64,000 nt of DNA. Origin: Bradyrhizobium sp. Gha (GTDB lineage Bacteria; Pseudomonadota; Alphaproteobacteria; Rhizobiales; Xanthobacteraceae). Position numbers and translations under genes: made by a program. Below, one piece after another: positions 1-7,980 of this stretch. The stretch lies in contig NZ_FOQM01000003.1 of NCBI RefSeq assembly GCF_900113735.1, positions 248,001 through 312,000 of the forward strand, written 5' to 3'. Numbering within the stretch: the stretch's first letter is position 1; every line of letters starts with the position of its first letter. Below the pieces are notes generated by a model. That model was not told where the DNA came from, did not search any database, and saw only the letters and a program-made list of their open reading frames with translations.

Positions 1-3000
1 CACGCCGGTATGCGCGTTCACCAATGGCGACAGCTCGGTCAGCAGCAGCCGGCCGACGGTGGTCAGATCGCGTTGGCCCTGCAGCATGTTGGTGAATTTC
101 GCGAGGTTGGTCTTCAGCCAATCCTGCTCGGTGTTCAGCTCCGTCGTCAGACGGAGGTTCGTGATCATCGTGTTGATGTTGTCTTTCAGCTCGGCAACTT
201 CGCCGCGGGCGTCGACCTGAATAGACCGCGTCAAGTCGCCCTTGGTCACGGCGGTCGCCACTTCCGCGATCGCGCGCACCTGCGAGGTGAGGTTGGCTGC
301 CAGCAGGTTGACGTTGCCGGTCAGGTCTTTCCAGGTGCCGGCCGCGCCGGGCACGTCGGCCTGACCGCCCAATCGACCTTCGACGCCGACCTCGCGCGCC
401 ACCGAGCTCACCTGATCGGCGAAGGTCGCGAGCGTCTCGGTCATGTTGTTGATGGTATCGGCAAGCGCTGCGACTTCGCCCTTCGACTTCACGGTGAGAT
501 TTTGCTTCAAATCACCGTTGGCAACGGCGGTCACCACCTTGACGATGCCGCGGACCTGCTCGGTCAGGTTCGCCGCCATGAAGTTGACGGTGTCAGTGAG
601 ATCCTTCCAGGTGCCGGCCACTCCGGGCACCTGCGCCTGACCCCCGAGCTCGCCTTCGGTGCCGACTTCGCGCGCCACGCGGGTGACTTCACCGGCAAAG
701 GCGTTGAGCTGGTCGACCATGGTGTTGATCGTGTTTTTCAGCTCGAGGATCTCGCCCTTCACGTCCACGGTGATCTTGCGCGACAAGTCGCCGCGCGCCA
801 CGGCAGTGGTGACTTCGGCGATATTGCGGACCTGCGTGGTGAGGTTTGCGGCGAGCAGGTTGACGTTGTCGGTGAGGTCCTTCCAGGTGCCGCCGACGCC
901 GGGCACCACGGCCTGACCGCCGAGCCGGCCTTCGGTGCCGACCTCGCGCGCGACGCGCGTCACTTCGGCGGCGAAGGAGCGGAGCTGCTCCACCATGGTG
1001 TTGAGGGTGTCCTTGAGCAGCAGGATTTCGCCGCGCACGTCCACCGTGATCTTCTTCGACAAATCGCCGCCGGCGATCGCCGTCGCGACCTCGGCGATGT
1101 TGCGGACCTGGGCCGTCAGGTTGGAGGCCATGAAGTTGACGTTGTCGGTGAGGTCCTTCCAGGTGCCGGCAACGCCTGGCACTTCGGCCTGGCCACCGAG
1201 CTTGCCTTCGGTGCCGACCTCGCGTGCGACGCGCGTGACTTCGCCGGCAAACCCGTTGAGCTGGTCCACCATGGTGTTGATGGTGTTTTTCAGCTCGAGG
1301 ATTTCGCCCTTCACGTCGACGGTGATCTTGCGCGACAAGTCGCCGCGCGCCACGGCTGTCGTCACCTCGGCGATGTTGCGGACCTGCGCGGTGAGGTTGC
1401 CGGCCATCGAATTCACGGAATCCGTCAGATCCTTCCAGGTGCCGGCGACGCCGGGCACGTTGGCTTGGCCCCCCAAACGGCCTTCGGTGCCGACCTCGCG
1501 CGCGACGCGCGTCACCTCGCCGGCGAAGCGGTTGAGCTGGTCGACCATCGTGTTGAGGGTGTCCTTCAGCTGAAGGATCTCGCCGCGCACGTCCACCGTG
1601 ATCTTGCGCGAGAGGTCGCCGCCGGCGATCGCGGTCGCGACCTCGGCGATGTTGCGGACCTGGGCCGTGAGGTTGCCCGCCATCGAGTTCACGTTGTCGG
1701 TGAGATCCTTCCAGGTGCCGGCGACGCCCGTCACCTGGGCCTGACCGCCGAGCTTGCCTTCGGTGCCGACCTCGCGCGCGACGCGGGTGACTTCGCCGGC
1801 GAAGGCGTTGAGCTGGTCCACCATCGTGTTGAGCGTTTCCTTCAGCTGAAGGATTTCGCCCGATACGTTCACCGTGATCTTCTTGGACAGATCGCCCTTG
1901 GCGACGGCAGTGGCGACCTCGGCGATGTTGCGGACCTGACCGGTCAGGTTCGAGGCCATCGAGTTGACGGAGTCGGTCAGGTCCTTCCAGGTGCCGGCGA
2001 CGCCGCGCACCTGGGCCTGACCACCGAGCTTGCCTTCGGTGCCGACCTCCCGCGCGACGCGCGTGACTTCGCCGGCGAAGGCGTTGAGCTGGTCCACCAT
2101 CGTGTTGATGGTGTCTTTCAGCTCCAGAATTTCGCCGCGCACGTCCACGGTGATCTTCTTGGACAAATCGCCGCCGGCGACGGCCGTCGTCACCTCGGCG
2201 ATGTTGCGAACCTGAGCGGTCAGGTTCGACGCCATCGAGTTCACGCTCTCCGTGAGATCCTTCCAGGTGCCGGCAACGCCGAGCACGTTGGCCTGGCCAC
2301 CCAATCGTCCCTCGGTGCCGACCTCGCGGGCGACACGCGTGACTTCGCCGGCAAACGCGTTGAGCTGGTCCACGCAGGTGTTGAGCGTCTCCTTCAGCTG
2401 AAGGATCTCGCCCGACACGTTCACGGTGATCTTCTTCGACAAGTCGCCGCCCGCGATCGCCGTGGCGACGTCGGCGATGTTGCGGACCTGCGCCGTCAGG
2501 TTCGACGCCATGAAGTTGACGTTGTCGGTGAGGTCCTTCCAGGTACCGGCGACGCCCGGCACCTGCGCCTGGCCGCCGAGCTTGCCTTCGGTGCCGACCT
2601 CGCGCGCCACGCGCGTCACCTCGGAGGCGAAGGAGTTGAGCTGGTCCACCATGGTGTTGATGGTGTCCTTCAGCTCGAGGATTTCGCCGCGCACGTCGAC
2701 CGTGATCTTGCGGGACAAGTCGCCGCGCGCCACGGCGGTGGTCACGTTGGCGATGTTGCGGACCTGTGCGGTCAAGTTACCGCACATCGCGTTGACGGAA
2801 TCGGTGAGGTCCTTCCATGTGCCGGCGACACCTGGCACGATGGCTTGACCGCCGAGCTTGCCGTCGGTGCCGACTTCGCGCGCCACGCGCGTCACTTCGG
2901 ATGCAAAGGAGCGCAGCTGGTCCACCATCGTGTTGATGGCTTCCTTGAGCTGAAGGATCTCGCCGCGGACGTCGACCGTGATCTTCTTGGAGAGGTCGCC

Positions 3001-3693
3001 GTTGGCGACCGCGATCGTCACCTCGGCGATGTTGCGAACCTGGTTGGTCAGGTTGTTCGCCATGGAGTTGACGCTCTCGGTCAAGTCCTTCCAGACGCCG
3101 GTCACCTCAGGCACCTGGGCCTGCCCGCCGAGCTTGCCCTCGGTGCCGACCTCGCGCGCCACGCGCGTCACCTCGGAGGTGAACACGCCGAGCTGCTTGA
3201 TCATCGTGTTGACGATGGTTGCCGATTGCAGGAATTCACCGCGCAGCGGGCGGCCCTCGACGTCGAGCTTGACGGTCTGGATCAGGTCGCCCTGTGCCAC
3301 GGCCGCGACCGCGCGCGTCACCTCGCGGGTCGGCCACAACAGATCGTCGATCAGCGTGTTGACGGAGCCTTCCATGTCGGCCCAGGAGCCGCTGGCGAGC
3401 CCGAACTTCACGCGCTGCCGGGTCTTGCCTTCGCGTCCGACCACCTGGCCGACCAGCTCCAGCTGCTGCGCCATGCGCTGGTTGGCCGCGATGATTTCGT
3501 TGAAAGTGTCGGCAATCTTGCCGTCGATGCCGAGATAATCGCCGCTCATGCGCACCGAAAAATCGCCGCTGCGCATCGCCTGAAGCGCGAGCAGCAGTTC
3601 GGCTCGGGAATCCGGCTCCGAGGTGCCGTTGGGCTTGGCTTTTGGGACGCGACGACCGGAGCGTGATGTTGTTCCGGGATCGAGGTCGCTCAT
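1..3693 (-). CDS. Tandem-HAMP sensor (hybrid) histidine kinase, N-terminal part
   Basis: Reading leftward from ATG at 3693-3691 gives 1231 uninterrupted codons that leave the window, so the C-terminus is missing. After a short hydrophilic N-terminus ([13 protein letters not shown]) and one diverged HAMP-like segment, a 92-residue unit repeats twelve times between about residues 160 and 1200. Each unit carries phrases such as [38 protein letters not shown] and [15 protein letters not shown], which are HAMP-type signalling segments. The last visible residues ([14 protein letters not shown], then [14 protein letters not shown]) look like the linker and start of a GAF domain. Known relatives in Bradyrhizobium and fungal Nik1/Os-1 kinases continue into GAF, histidine kinase and receiver domains; that part is inferred here. 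No signal peptide or membrane segment is visible, so it is probably cytosolic. Its ligand is unknown. Confidence 0.9.
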   Translation of the reverse strand, partial: MSDLDPGTTSRSGRRVPKAKPNGTSEPDSRAELLLALQAMRSGDFSVRMSGDYLGIDGKIADTFNEIIAANQRMAQQLELVGQVVGREGKTRQRVKFGLASGSWADMEGSVNTLIDDLLWPTREVTRAVAAVAQGDLIQTVKLDVEGRPLRGEFLQSATIVNTMIKQLGVFTSEVTRVAREVGTEGKLGGQAQVPEVTGVWKDLTESVNSMANNLTNQVRNIAEVTIAVANGDLSKKITVDVRGEILQLKEAINTMVDQLRSFASEVTRVAREVGTDGKLGGQAIVPGVAGTWKDLTDSVNAMCGNLTAQVRNIANVTTAVARGDLSRKITVDVRGEILELKDTINTMVDQLNSFASEVTRVAREVGTEGKLGGQAQVPGVAGTWKDLTDNVNFMASNLTAQVRNIADVATAIAGGDLSKKITVNVSGEILQLKETLNTCVDQLNAFAGEVTRVAREVGTEGRLGGQANVLGVAGTWKDLTESVNSMASNLTAQVRNIAEVTTAVAGGDLSKKITVDVRGEILELKDTINTMVDQLNAFAGEVTRVAREVGTEGKLGGQAQVRGVAGTWKDLTDSVNSMASNLTGQVRNIAEVATAVAKGDLSKKITVNVSGEILQLKETLNTMVDQLNAFAGEVTRVAREVGTEGKLGGQAQVTGVAGTWKDLTDNVNSMAGNLTAQVRNIAEVATAIAGGDLSRKITVDVRGEILQLKDTLNTMVDQLNRFAGEVTRVAREVGTEGRLGGQANVPGVAGTWKDLTDSVNSMAGNLTAQVRNIAEVTTAVARGDLSRKITVDVKGEILELKNTINTMVDQLNGFAGEVTRVAREVGTEGKLGGQAEVPGVAGTWKDLTDNVNFMASNLTAQVRNIAEVATAIAGGDLSKKITVDVRGEILLLKDTLNTMVEQLRSFAAEVTRVAREVGTEGRLGGQAVVPGVGGTWKDLTDNVNLLAANLTTQVRNIAEVTTAVARGDLSRKITVDVKGEILELKNTINTMVDQLNAFAGEVTRVAREVGTEGELGGQAQVPGVAGTWKDLTDTVNFMAANLTEQVRGIVKVVTAVANGDLKQNLTVKSKGEVAALADTINNMTETLATFADQVSSVAREVGVEGRLGGQADVPGAAGTWKDLTGNVNLLAANLTSQVRAIAEVATAVTKGDLTRSIQVDARGEVAELKDNINTMITNLRLTTELNTEQDWLKTNLAKFTNMLQGQRDLTTVGRLLLTELSPLVNAHTGV
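169..3480 (-). repeat. Twelve tandem 276-bp in-frame HAMP-coding units
   Basis: The same anchor (coding NTMV or a close variant) recurs every 276 bases, at 169, 445, 721, 997, 1273, 1549, 1825, 2101, 2377, 2653, 2929 and 3205. The spacing is exact, equals 92 codons, and contains no indels. Units differ at third positions and at a few residues, and alternate between [22 protein letters not shown] and [11 protein letters not shown] variants. The array is coding sequence inside the sensor kinase, not an independent element. Confidence 0.93.
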
Positions 3694-3935
3694 ACTAATT
3701 TCCCCCGCAGGCATCGGCCGAATCCATGGCGTGACGCGACTGTTCAAAATAGAGCGTCAGCCAAATTCGAAATCAAGCGCCACGGTTGTGACGCCAGGAA
3801 TTGGAACTCGCCGTGCTCAGCCCGGCTAAAGTAACCGCGAAGGTTCCCGAGAGTTCCAATGGATTGCGTAAAAATTCCCATCCCTTAACCGAGGCTAATC
3901 TTGTTCCAATTCCGAAACTCCCGGGACAGTGGCCA

Positions 3936-3961
3936 GGAACGCCCGCACGGGCCGCGCGGTT
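3936..3961 (+). promoter_or_regulatory. Candidate EcfG-type promoter (one mismatch)
   Basis: GGAAC at 3936-3940 is followed after 17 bases by GGTT (3958-3961), one mismatch from the EcfG general-stress consensus GGAAC-N16/17-CGTT. It lies 27 bases upstream of the small secreted-protein gene at 3988. The rest of the 294-base gap 3694-3987 shows nothing else recognisable. Confidence 0.35.
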
Positions 3962-3987
3962 AGCTCGCAAACACAGGGAGAGCTCAA

Positions 3988-4284
3988 ATGAAAGCCGGAC
4001 TGGCCGTTCTCATCGCCGTACTGTTCGCCGCCGGGTCGGCGCTCGCCCAGACCGGGGCGCCAAGCGGGCGCGGGGCCGTGACCGGCGATCCGGCCGCCAG
4101 CTCCGCCACCCCGTCAGCGGACTCGCCAACGACGGGTACCGCCCGGTCGAACCCCAGCGGTAGCGGCACGCCGACCTCCGGCGGTAAGGATGCAAATGGC
4201 GACGCCGGCCGGGACAGAATGCCTGACAGCAATCGCAACGTGAGGCCGATGAATCCGCAGCCTCATCCGGAGGACAACAAGTAA
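3988..4284 (+). CDS. Small secreted low-complexity protein
   Basis: A 98-residue protein preceded by GGGAGAG a few bases before the ATG. Residues 1-20 (MKAGLAVLIAVLFAAGSALA) form a clear Sec signal peptide with an A-L-A cleavage site. The mature part is rich in Gly, Ser, Thr, Pro and Asn and ends hydrophilic (PHPEDNK), with no cysteine and no recognisable domain. A weak EcfG-type promoter lies just upstream, and the next gene (DUF4142) converges on it with only 5 bases between stop codons. Function unknown; the signal peptide and ribosome-binding site support it as a real gene. Confidence 0.65.
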   Translation: MKAGLAVLIAVLFAAGSALAQTGAPSGRGAVTGDPAASSATPSADSPTTGTARSNPSGSGTPTSGGKDANGDAGRDRMPDSNRNVRPMNPQPHPEDNK

Positions 4285-4289
4285 GGCCG

Positions 4290-4802
4290 CTATTTGTCGG
4301 CCATCGTGCGCTCGGCATCCTTCAGCTGGGAGCGGAGCGTCGGGAGCTGGTCGCGCGCGAACGCTGCAAGGGCTGAATTGTCGGCGACCTTCAAATAGCG
4401 TTCGAGCAGGTTGATGACGGATTCATATTCGGGGATCTGCGCCGCATAGAAACTTCGGACATAAGCCGGTCCCTCCGTGTCATCCGGCTTGGCGATGCCG
4501 ACGCCGGCTGCTTTTGTCTTGCTGACGCGCGGTTCGGTCCCGATGGCGTCCTGAATCTCCTTCAATGCCTTGTCACGCTTGGCCGCTTCATCGGCGCGGA
4601 GCGCGGCGAGATTCTTGACCTCGGCATTGCCTTTCAGATCGGTGCTCTCCAGCAGGCCTTGCTGGAAGCGACTGAATGCGTAGAGGCCGCTGATGACATC
4701 ACTCGCATCCGGCGCGCGATCGCCGCGGACTTGCTCGCCGGTGCTGTCGGCAAGCGCCGCGGTGCTGATGAAGGCCAGGACAACAGCCACAAATATCCGC
4801 AT
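4290..4802 (-). CDS. DUF4142-like secreted protein
   Basis: A 170-residue protein with a signal peptide (MRIFVAVVLAFISTAALA). The mature part is helical and charged, with the late segment LKVADNSALAAFARDQLPTL matching the end of the other DUF4142 protein in this window (8994-9545). An in-frame ATG nine codons upstream would push the start into hydrophilic sequence, so MRIF is preferred. DUF4142 proteins are periplasmic helical-bundle proteins of unknown biochemical role, often induced by stress. This copy lacks the usual histidine-rich metal-site-like residues and is a diverged member. Candidate EcfG promoter at 4855-4880. Confidence 0.75.
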   Translation of the reverse strand: MRIFVAVVLAFISTAALADSTGEQVRGDRAPDASDVISGLYAFSRFQQGLLESTDLKGNAEVKNLAALRADEAAKRDKALKEIQDAIGTEPRVSKTKAAGVGIAKPDDTEGPAYVRSFYAAQIPEYESVINLLERYLKVADNSALAAFARDQLPTLRSQLKDAERTMADK

Positions 4803-4854
4803 GCAGACCAATGACCGATGCTGCGCCAAGTTCCGGCGGACGTTACGATCCCGT

Positions 4855-4880
4855 AACGGCGGTTGCGGGGCCGGGGTTCA
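4855..4880 (-). promoter_or_regulatory. Candidate EcfG-type promoter (one mismatch)
   Basis: On the minus strand the site reads TGAAC-N17-CGTT, one mismatch from GGAAC-N16/17-CGTT, and ends 53 bases upstream of the DUF4142 start at 4802. Support comes mainly from the many better matches in the same cluster. Confidence 0.35.
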
Positions 4881-4897
4881 GTACCCACGTCTTGTCG

Positions 4898-5089
4898 ATG
4901 AAACAGTCTGACATCTTCAGGGATAATGCCGAGAATTGCCTGCAACTGGCCGAGCGCTCGGAAGGGAAGCCCGCCTATCGGCGCTATTTGCGCATGGCGG
5001 ACGCCTGGACGGCTTTGGCAAAGGAGCAGGATTGGCTCGATGGCGAAGTTCCGCCCGTCAAGGTCGGCATCCGAAGCCAGAGTGCCTGA
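4898..5089 (+). CDS. Small helical hypothetical protein (63 aa)
   Basis: Starts MKQSDIFRDNAENCLQLAER and ends DGEVPPVKVGIRSQSA. The pattern (FRDNAENC, RRYLRMADAWTALAKEQDWLDGE) is a short two-helix protein widespread in rhizobia without an assigned function. An upstream in-frame ATG at 4811 would overlap the divergent DUF4142 gene and adds non-conserved-looking sequence, so the internal ATG is chosen. It is cytosolic by composition. Confidence 0.65.
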   Translation: MKQSDIFRDNAENCLQLAERSEGKPAYRRYLRMADAWTALAKEQDWLDGEVPPVKVGIRSQSA

Positions 5090-5208
5090 CCACTCTCTTT
5101 TTTTCGCGAATCTGCGTGTGAGGCCGCTCACGGAATGAGCGGCACCGATCTACAATCATCAGGGAACAGTCGATCGCCTGATTTTTCATTCCAGAAGGAG
5201 GTTTTGCG

Positions 5209-5340
5209 ATGGCTCCGCGTCTGGCACTTCTTTCACTCATCCTGGCCTTTGGTGTCTCGGTCGCGTTTGCGGCGGTGACGACAGTTCGCCAGGTGCATCA
5301 CGAAAATGCATCCGTTGCGGTGCATTCGGCCCATAGTTAG
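5209..5340 (+). CDS. Very small signal-peptide-like protein (43 aa)
   Basis: An ATG preceded by AAGGAGG at ideal spacing opens a 43-residue frame: hydrophobic segment LALLSLILAFGVSVAFA, then TTVRQVHHENASVAVHSAHS. It could be a secreted peptide or a single-span membrane peptide. The strong ribosome-binding site is the main evidence. Four histidines in the tail are notable, but no function can be assigned. Confidence 0.5.
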   Translation: MAPRLALLSLILAFGVSVAFAAVTTVRQVHHENASVAVHSAHS

Positions 5341-5366
5341 CGCCCCGCATCTCTCGCGCTTCCCTC

Positions 5367-5391
5367 GGAACATTCGACGCGTCGAAGCGTA
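5367..5391 (+). promoter_or_regulatory. Candidate EcfG-type promoter (one mismatch)
   Basis: GGAAC (5367-5371), 16-base spacer, then CGTA (5388-5391), one mismatch in the last base of the -10 element. It ends 37 bases before the ATG at 5428. Confidence 0.45.
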
Positions 5392-5427
5392 GGCGCTTCG
5401 AACTATCGGAAGAAGCGAGAGGACATC

Positions 5428-5634
5428 ATGGCACATTCCGACCAGGGCATCGTCAAGGACAAGCGCGCGGAGGAGCAGCCGCGCGACAAGCGGCGCGCGC
5501 AGGCCGTGCACAAGACGGACCAAAAGGGATCGCCGTCGCGTGAGGCGACGCGCGATCCCAAGCTCAACGACGACAGCAAGACACCGGGCTCCGGCATGAC
5601 GTCGGACGATTCCGGAGCGGCGCCGAGCGGCTGA
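5428..5634 (+). CDS. Small hydrophilic stress-type protein (68 aa)
   Basis: MAHSDQGIVKDKRAEEQ to DDSGAAPSG, 68 residues, extremely charged and probably disordered, with no cysteine or membrane segment. A GAGAGG ribosome-binding site lies upstream. Its composition resembles small general-stress proteins of rhizobia, and a candidate EcfG promoter precedes it. No biochemical function is known. Confidence 0.65.
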   Translation: MAHSDQGIVKDKRAEEQPRDKRRAQAVHKTDQKGSPSREATRDPKLNDDSKTPGSGMTSDDSGAAPSG

Positions 5635-5776
5635 TTAGGCGAGGAACCATTCCTCTGACGAGGAGTCGACAGATTGCTTCCGGTGACATGCCCCCGGTGC
5701 CCCGGAAGCAGTCTCCAAGAGCGGCTCTGGCACCCCCCGTGCCAGGGCCGTTTTGCATGGTGACAGCGTGTCTGGA

Positions 5777-6019
5777 TCAGTCTTCCGTGCCGGCCTCAGT
5801 GTGTCCGTCAGGGCCTCGGCCGAATACGCCGAAGCTGCTCGACTTCAGGCCGGCCCCTGCATCGACACCCACGGCGGCAAGACCGGATCTGAGCAGTTCG
5901 CGGACCGCTGCCGCTCGCGTCGGCATGCGGTGCCTGAATCGGAAGTCGTCAATGGCGGACAGTTCTTCCGGCGAGAGCATGACCTGAAGCCGCTCGGCGC
6001 GAAGGTCGTTCATGGTCAA
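5777..6019 (-). CDS. Ribbon-helix-helix (Arc/CopG-like) protein
   Basis: 80 residues. The N-terminal 50 (RLQVMLSPEELSAIDDFRFR, then PTRAAAVRELLRSGL) fit a ribbon-helix-helix DNA-binding fold: a short strand with alternating residues, then two helices. The Gly/Ser-rich tail is unlike toxin-antitoxin antitoxins, and no toxin gene is next to it, so a stand-alone regulator is more likely. A perfect EcfG promoter at 6053-6077 implies induction under general stress. The second in-frame Met (codon 3) is an alternative start. Confidence 0.75.
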   Translation of the reverse strand: MTMNDLRAERLQVMLSPEELSAIDDFRFRHRMPTRAAAVRELLRSGLAAVGVDAGAGLKSSSFGVFGRGPDGHTEAGTED

Positions 6020-6052
6020 TCACATAAATTGAGCAGATTGAGTAGCTTGCTC

Positions 6053-6077
6053 AACGAATGACTTTGATGCGAGTTCC
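6053..6077 (-). promoter_or_regulatory. EcfG general-stress promoter (exact consensus)
   Basis: Minus-strand GGAAC (6077-6073), 16-base spacer, CGTT (6056-6053), an exact match to the rhizobial EcfG consensus. It lies 34 bases upstream of the ribbon-helix-helix start at 6019. Confidence 0.75.
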
Positions 6078-6139
6078 GCAACAGTCCCAAGATTCGTCAA
6101 ATGAGTAATAATCTCAAGCAAGATCAATAGCTTATTGTT

Positions 6140-6164
6140 GGAACCATGGGGGCATTGGCGCATT
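6140..6164 (+). promoter_or_regulatory. Candidate EcfG-type promoter (one mismatch)
   Basis: GGAAC (6140-6144), 16-base spacer, CATT (6161-6164). It is 22 bases before the ATG at 6187 and diverges from the exact EcfG site at 6053-6077. Confidence 0.45.
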
Positions 6165-6186
6165 CTCCAGGAAAGGGAGATAGGCC

Positions 6187-6345
6187 ATGACAGACGAAGT
6201 CAGGTTGCCCCGCAAGCTTTCCGATGAGTCCGAAGCATCAAAGCCGGTGCGTCCCAGTCACCAGAAGGTCATCGATCAGGTCGAGCGCTGGGCCAACAGC
6301 CCTGGCCTGCAGCCACCGAGGAAGGACGATGCGAAAGCGATCTGA
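6187..6345 (+). CDS. Small hypothetical protein (52 aa)
   Basis: A strong AAGGGAGA ribosome-binding site precedes ATG 6187. The product starts MTDEVRLPRKLSDESEASKP, is hydrophilic, and has a short amphipathic middle (HQKVIDQVERWAN). Its last 17 bases overlap the start of the next gene in another frame, suggesting translational coupling. Function unknown. Confidence 0.55.
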   Translation: MTDEVRLPRKLSDESEASKPVRPSHQKVIDQVERWANSPGLQPPRKDDAKAI

Positions 6346-6523
6346 GCCGCACACGTTCGAACAGCAACTCGACGCACAGAGGCTGCGGCTCGAGAAGGAG
6401 CTGTCGGGCCTGTCGGAGGGCAGTGAGCGCGATGCCGTTGCCGCACGTATCGAGCAGCTTCAGATTGCTGCGGCGATGTACGATTTTTTGATGCCGCGGG
6501 ACGAGGCTGCCACGTCTCACTGA
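6329..6523 (+). CDS. Small helical hypothetical protein (64 aa)
   Basis: ATG 6329 lies inside the end of the preceding gene, after GAGGAAGGA. The product starts MRKRSEPHTFEQQLDAQRLR and is a long charged helix, probably a coiled coil (LDAQRLRLEKELSGL, AARIEQLQIAAAMYDFL). Small proteins of this pattern are common in Bradyrhizobium without known function. It converges with the DUF3147 gene and overlaps its 3' end by 7 bases. Confidence 0.65.
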   Translation: MRKRSEPHTFEQQLDAQRLRLEKELSGLSEGSERDAVAARIEQLQIAAAMYDFLMPRDEAATSH

Positions 6524-6981
6524 GTGCGCTCTGAGCGTTCCGCCTGCACCGTGGGAGAAGTGATGCGGAGCTTTCGCCTCAATAACCATGCGGAGACCGA
6601 GACGACCGCCCAGGCCAGGATGGCGGCCACGAATGCCCCGATCACGCTGGCCGCAACCAGAGCGTAGAAGGTCGCGGCGAACGCCACAAGACCAATGCTC
6701 CCCAAGCCGGCACCCGCAGCGTCGAGAGCTGCGGCCTGCTGCCCGCGCCTTCGTCCCGAGAGACCCGCCTTCTCCTTGGCCTGGCGCTCGTGGCTTTCGA
6801 TCAGCGTCGCACTGGCGCAGAAGATGGCAGGGAGCGCGAGAAAGAGCCCGCCGACGGCGAGGCCATAGCGTGCGGTCACGGCGCCTGCGAAAACCGTCGC
6901 CAATCCGCCGAGCAGGAAGCGGATGCCGTACTCGTACCAACGCGTTTGCTTCAGGGCCGACGATGATAGTTTGACCAGCAT
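6517..6981 (-). CDS. DUF3147-like membrane protein
   Basis: 154 residues starting MLVKLSSSALKQTRWYEYGI. Hydrophobic segments lie near residues 18-62 (FLLGGLATVFAGAV, GGLFLALPAIFCASATLI) and 95-135, around a charged loop (ESHERQAKEKAG), which fits the DUF3147 inner-membrane pattern. The start overlaps the stop of the upstream gene (TGATG), so it is translated with it. Third gene of a PAP2/DUF3147 operon with an EcfG promoter. The role is unknown; stress-related membrane function is inferred from context only. Confidence 0.75.
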   Translation of the reverse strand: MLVKLSSSALKQTRWYEYGIRFLLGGLATVFAGAVTARYGLAVGGLFLALPAIFCASATLIESHERQAKEKAGLSGRRRGQQAAALDAAGAGLGSIGLVAFAATFYALVAASVIGAFVAAILAWAVVSVSAWLLRRKLRITSPTVQAERSERTQ

Positions 6982-7328
6982 CAGGCGTTGCCCCCGAGGC
7001 CCGCGAGCAGGCCGAAGGCGACCGCAAGCCACACGATGGAGGCGATGATGGTGGCAGGCAGAGCCGCGAAACGACACCTCATCAGGAGTTGGCAGACCGC
7101 AAGGCTGTAGCAGGCGAGGGCTATTGCCCCATAGATCATGGTCCAGCTTTCCGCCGCAGCATGTCGCGGGCCGTGTTGGACGACGGCAATGCTCAGCGTG
7201 GCCAGCGCAACTGACGGCGCCGCGGCGAGGAGGCCGGCAAAGCTCTTGGGCCGCAACATGTCGCCGAGGATTGCGAAGGCCGACACGATCATGCCGCCGG
7301 CGATGAAGCGCAGGAGATACTCGCTCAT
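6981..7328 (-). CDS. DUF3147-like membrane protein, second copy
   Basis: 115 residues with about four hydrophobic segments (FIAGGMIVSAFAILGDML, AGLLAAAPSVALATLSIAVV, MIYGAIALACYSLAVCQLL, ATIIASIVWLAVAFGLLAGL). It resembles its downstream partner in having a Gly/Ala-rich first pair of helices. ATG 7328 overlaps the PAP2 stop by four bases (ATGA), and its own stop overlaps the next start by one base, so the three genes are one translational unit. Confidence 0.7.
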   Translation of the reverse strand: MSEYLLRFIAGGMIVSAFAILGDMLRPKSFAGLLAAAPSVALATLSIAVVQHGPRHAAAESWTMIYGAIALACYSLAVCQLLMRCRFAALPATIIASIVWLAVAFGLLAGLGGNA

Positions 7329-7900
7329 CGCCGAGCCCGCGACGCCATGCGTGATCGGCCGAGCGTAAGCGGGCGTAGAATTCTCTCGATGGCGATGCCC
7401 AAGCTAAAGCCGGCCAGCACATCGCTCGCCCAATGCGCAAGCAGGACCACGCGCGTCAGCGAGAGCCCCACGGCGAGAGCGCGAACCATCCGCCGCAGCC
7501 CTGTCGGAAGCAGGCCAGCAGCGGAGGCGAGGGCGCCCATGTGGACGGCGTGGCCGGACGGAAATGCATCTCGCGATCGCCCCGATAAGGGAACGCCTCG
7601 GCAATGGCCCAGAGCCGTCAGCCGATCCGGCCGCGTCTGATCGAACACCGACTTCAGCACATGCGGCAGCGCGGCCGTCACCAGCGACACCAGCAAGATG
7701 TGATTTGCGGTCGGACGCTGCCTGGGCTCGCGCAGCTGGGCATAGACCCATCCAGCCAGGGCAAGCCCTATCAGAACATGCTCATCGGCTCCCCAGGTCA
7801 GCGCCTCGGCTGCATGCTCCAGTCTCGCGTTTGTGTGGTTCGCGATCTGCGTGGCGATCGCATTATCCGCGCGTGTCGGTGTTACCGTGAAGAGTGCCAT
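7325..7900 (-). CDS. PAP2-family membrane phosphatase
   Basis: 191 residues with all three PAP2 signatures: K83-x6-R90-P91 (KSVFDQTRP), P-S-G-H at 114-117, and R150-x5-H156-x3-D160 (RVVLLAHWASD). H117 and H156 are the expected nucleophile and acid pair. Several hydrophobic helices place it in the inner membrane. PAP2 enzymes remove phosphate from phosphatidic acid, undecaprenyl pyrophosphate or similar lipids; which one cannot be told here. It is the first gene of an operon with two DUF3147-like genes behind an exact EcfG promoter, so stress-induced lipid remodelling is a reasonable inference. Confidence 0.85.
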   Translation of the reverse strand: MALFTVTPTRADNAIATQIANHTNARLEHAAEALTWGADEHVLIGLALAGWVYAQLREPRQRPTANHILLVSLVTAALPHVLKSVFDQTRPDRLTALGHCRGVPLSGRSRDAFPSGHAVHMGALASAAGLLPTGLRRMVRALAVGLSLTRVVLLAHWASDVLAGFSLGIAIERILRPLTLGRSRMASRARR

Positions 7901-7953
7901 TGATCCAATGTGAACGAGCTATCATCATGACAGTTGCGTTACGCTCGTGTGAC

Positions 7954-7979
7954 AACGGATACTCCGGCCCACCGGTTCC
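7954..7979 (-). promoter_or_regulatory. EcfG general-stress promoter (exact consensus)
   Basis: Minus-strand GGAAC (7979-7975), 17-base spacer, CGTT (7957-7954). It sits in the short gap after the SDR stop codon and 53 bases upstream of the PAP2 start, so the PAP2-DUF3147 operon can be transcribed independently of the SDR gene. Confidence 0.78.
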
Positions 7980-7980
7980 C

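Noticed and set aside
169-3480. Tandem repeats that could suggest a CRISPR or satellite array
   Set aside because: The period is 276 bases without spacers, in frame, and encodes HAMP units.
10-3666. A 1218-codon open frame on the plus strand opposite the HAMP kinase
   Set aside because: It is exactly codon-aligned antisense to the real gene and reflects its GC-rich repeats; its His/Asp/Val-rich pseudo-repeats mirror the HAMP units. No start site or domain supports it.
5163-5190. GGAAC ... CATT before the 43-residue gene as an EcfG promoter
   Set aside because: The spacer is 19 bases, outside the accepted 16-17.
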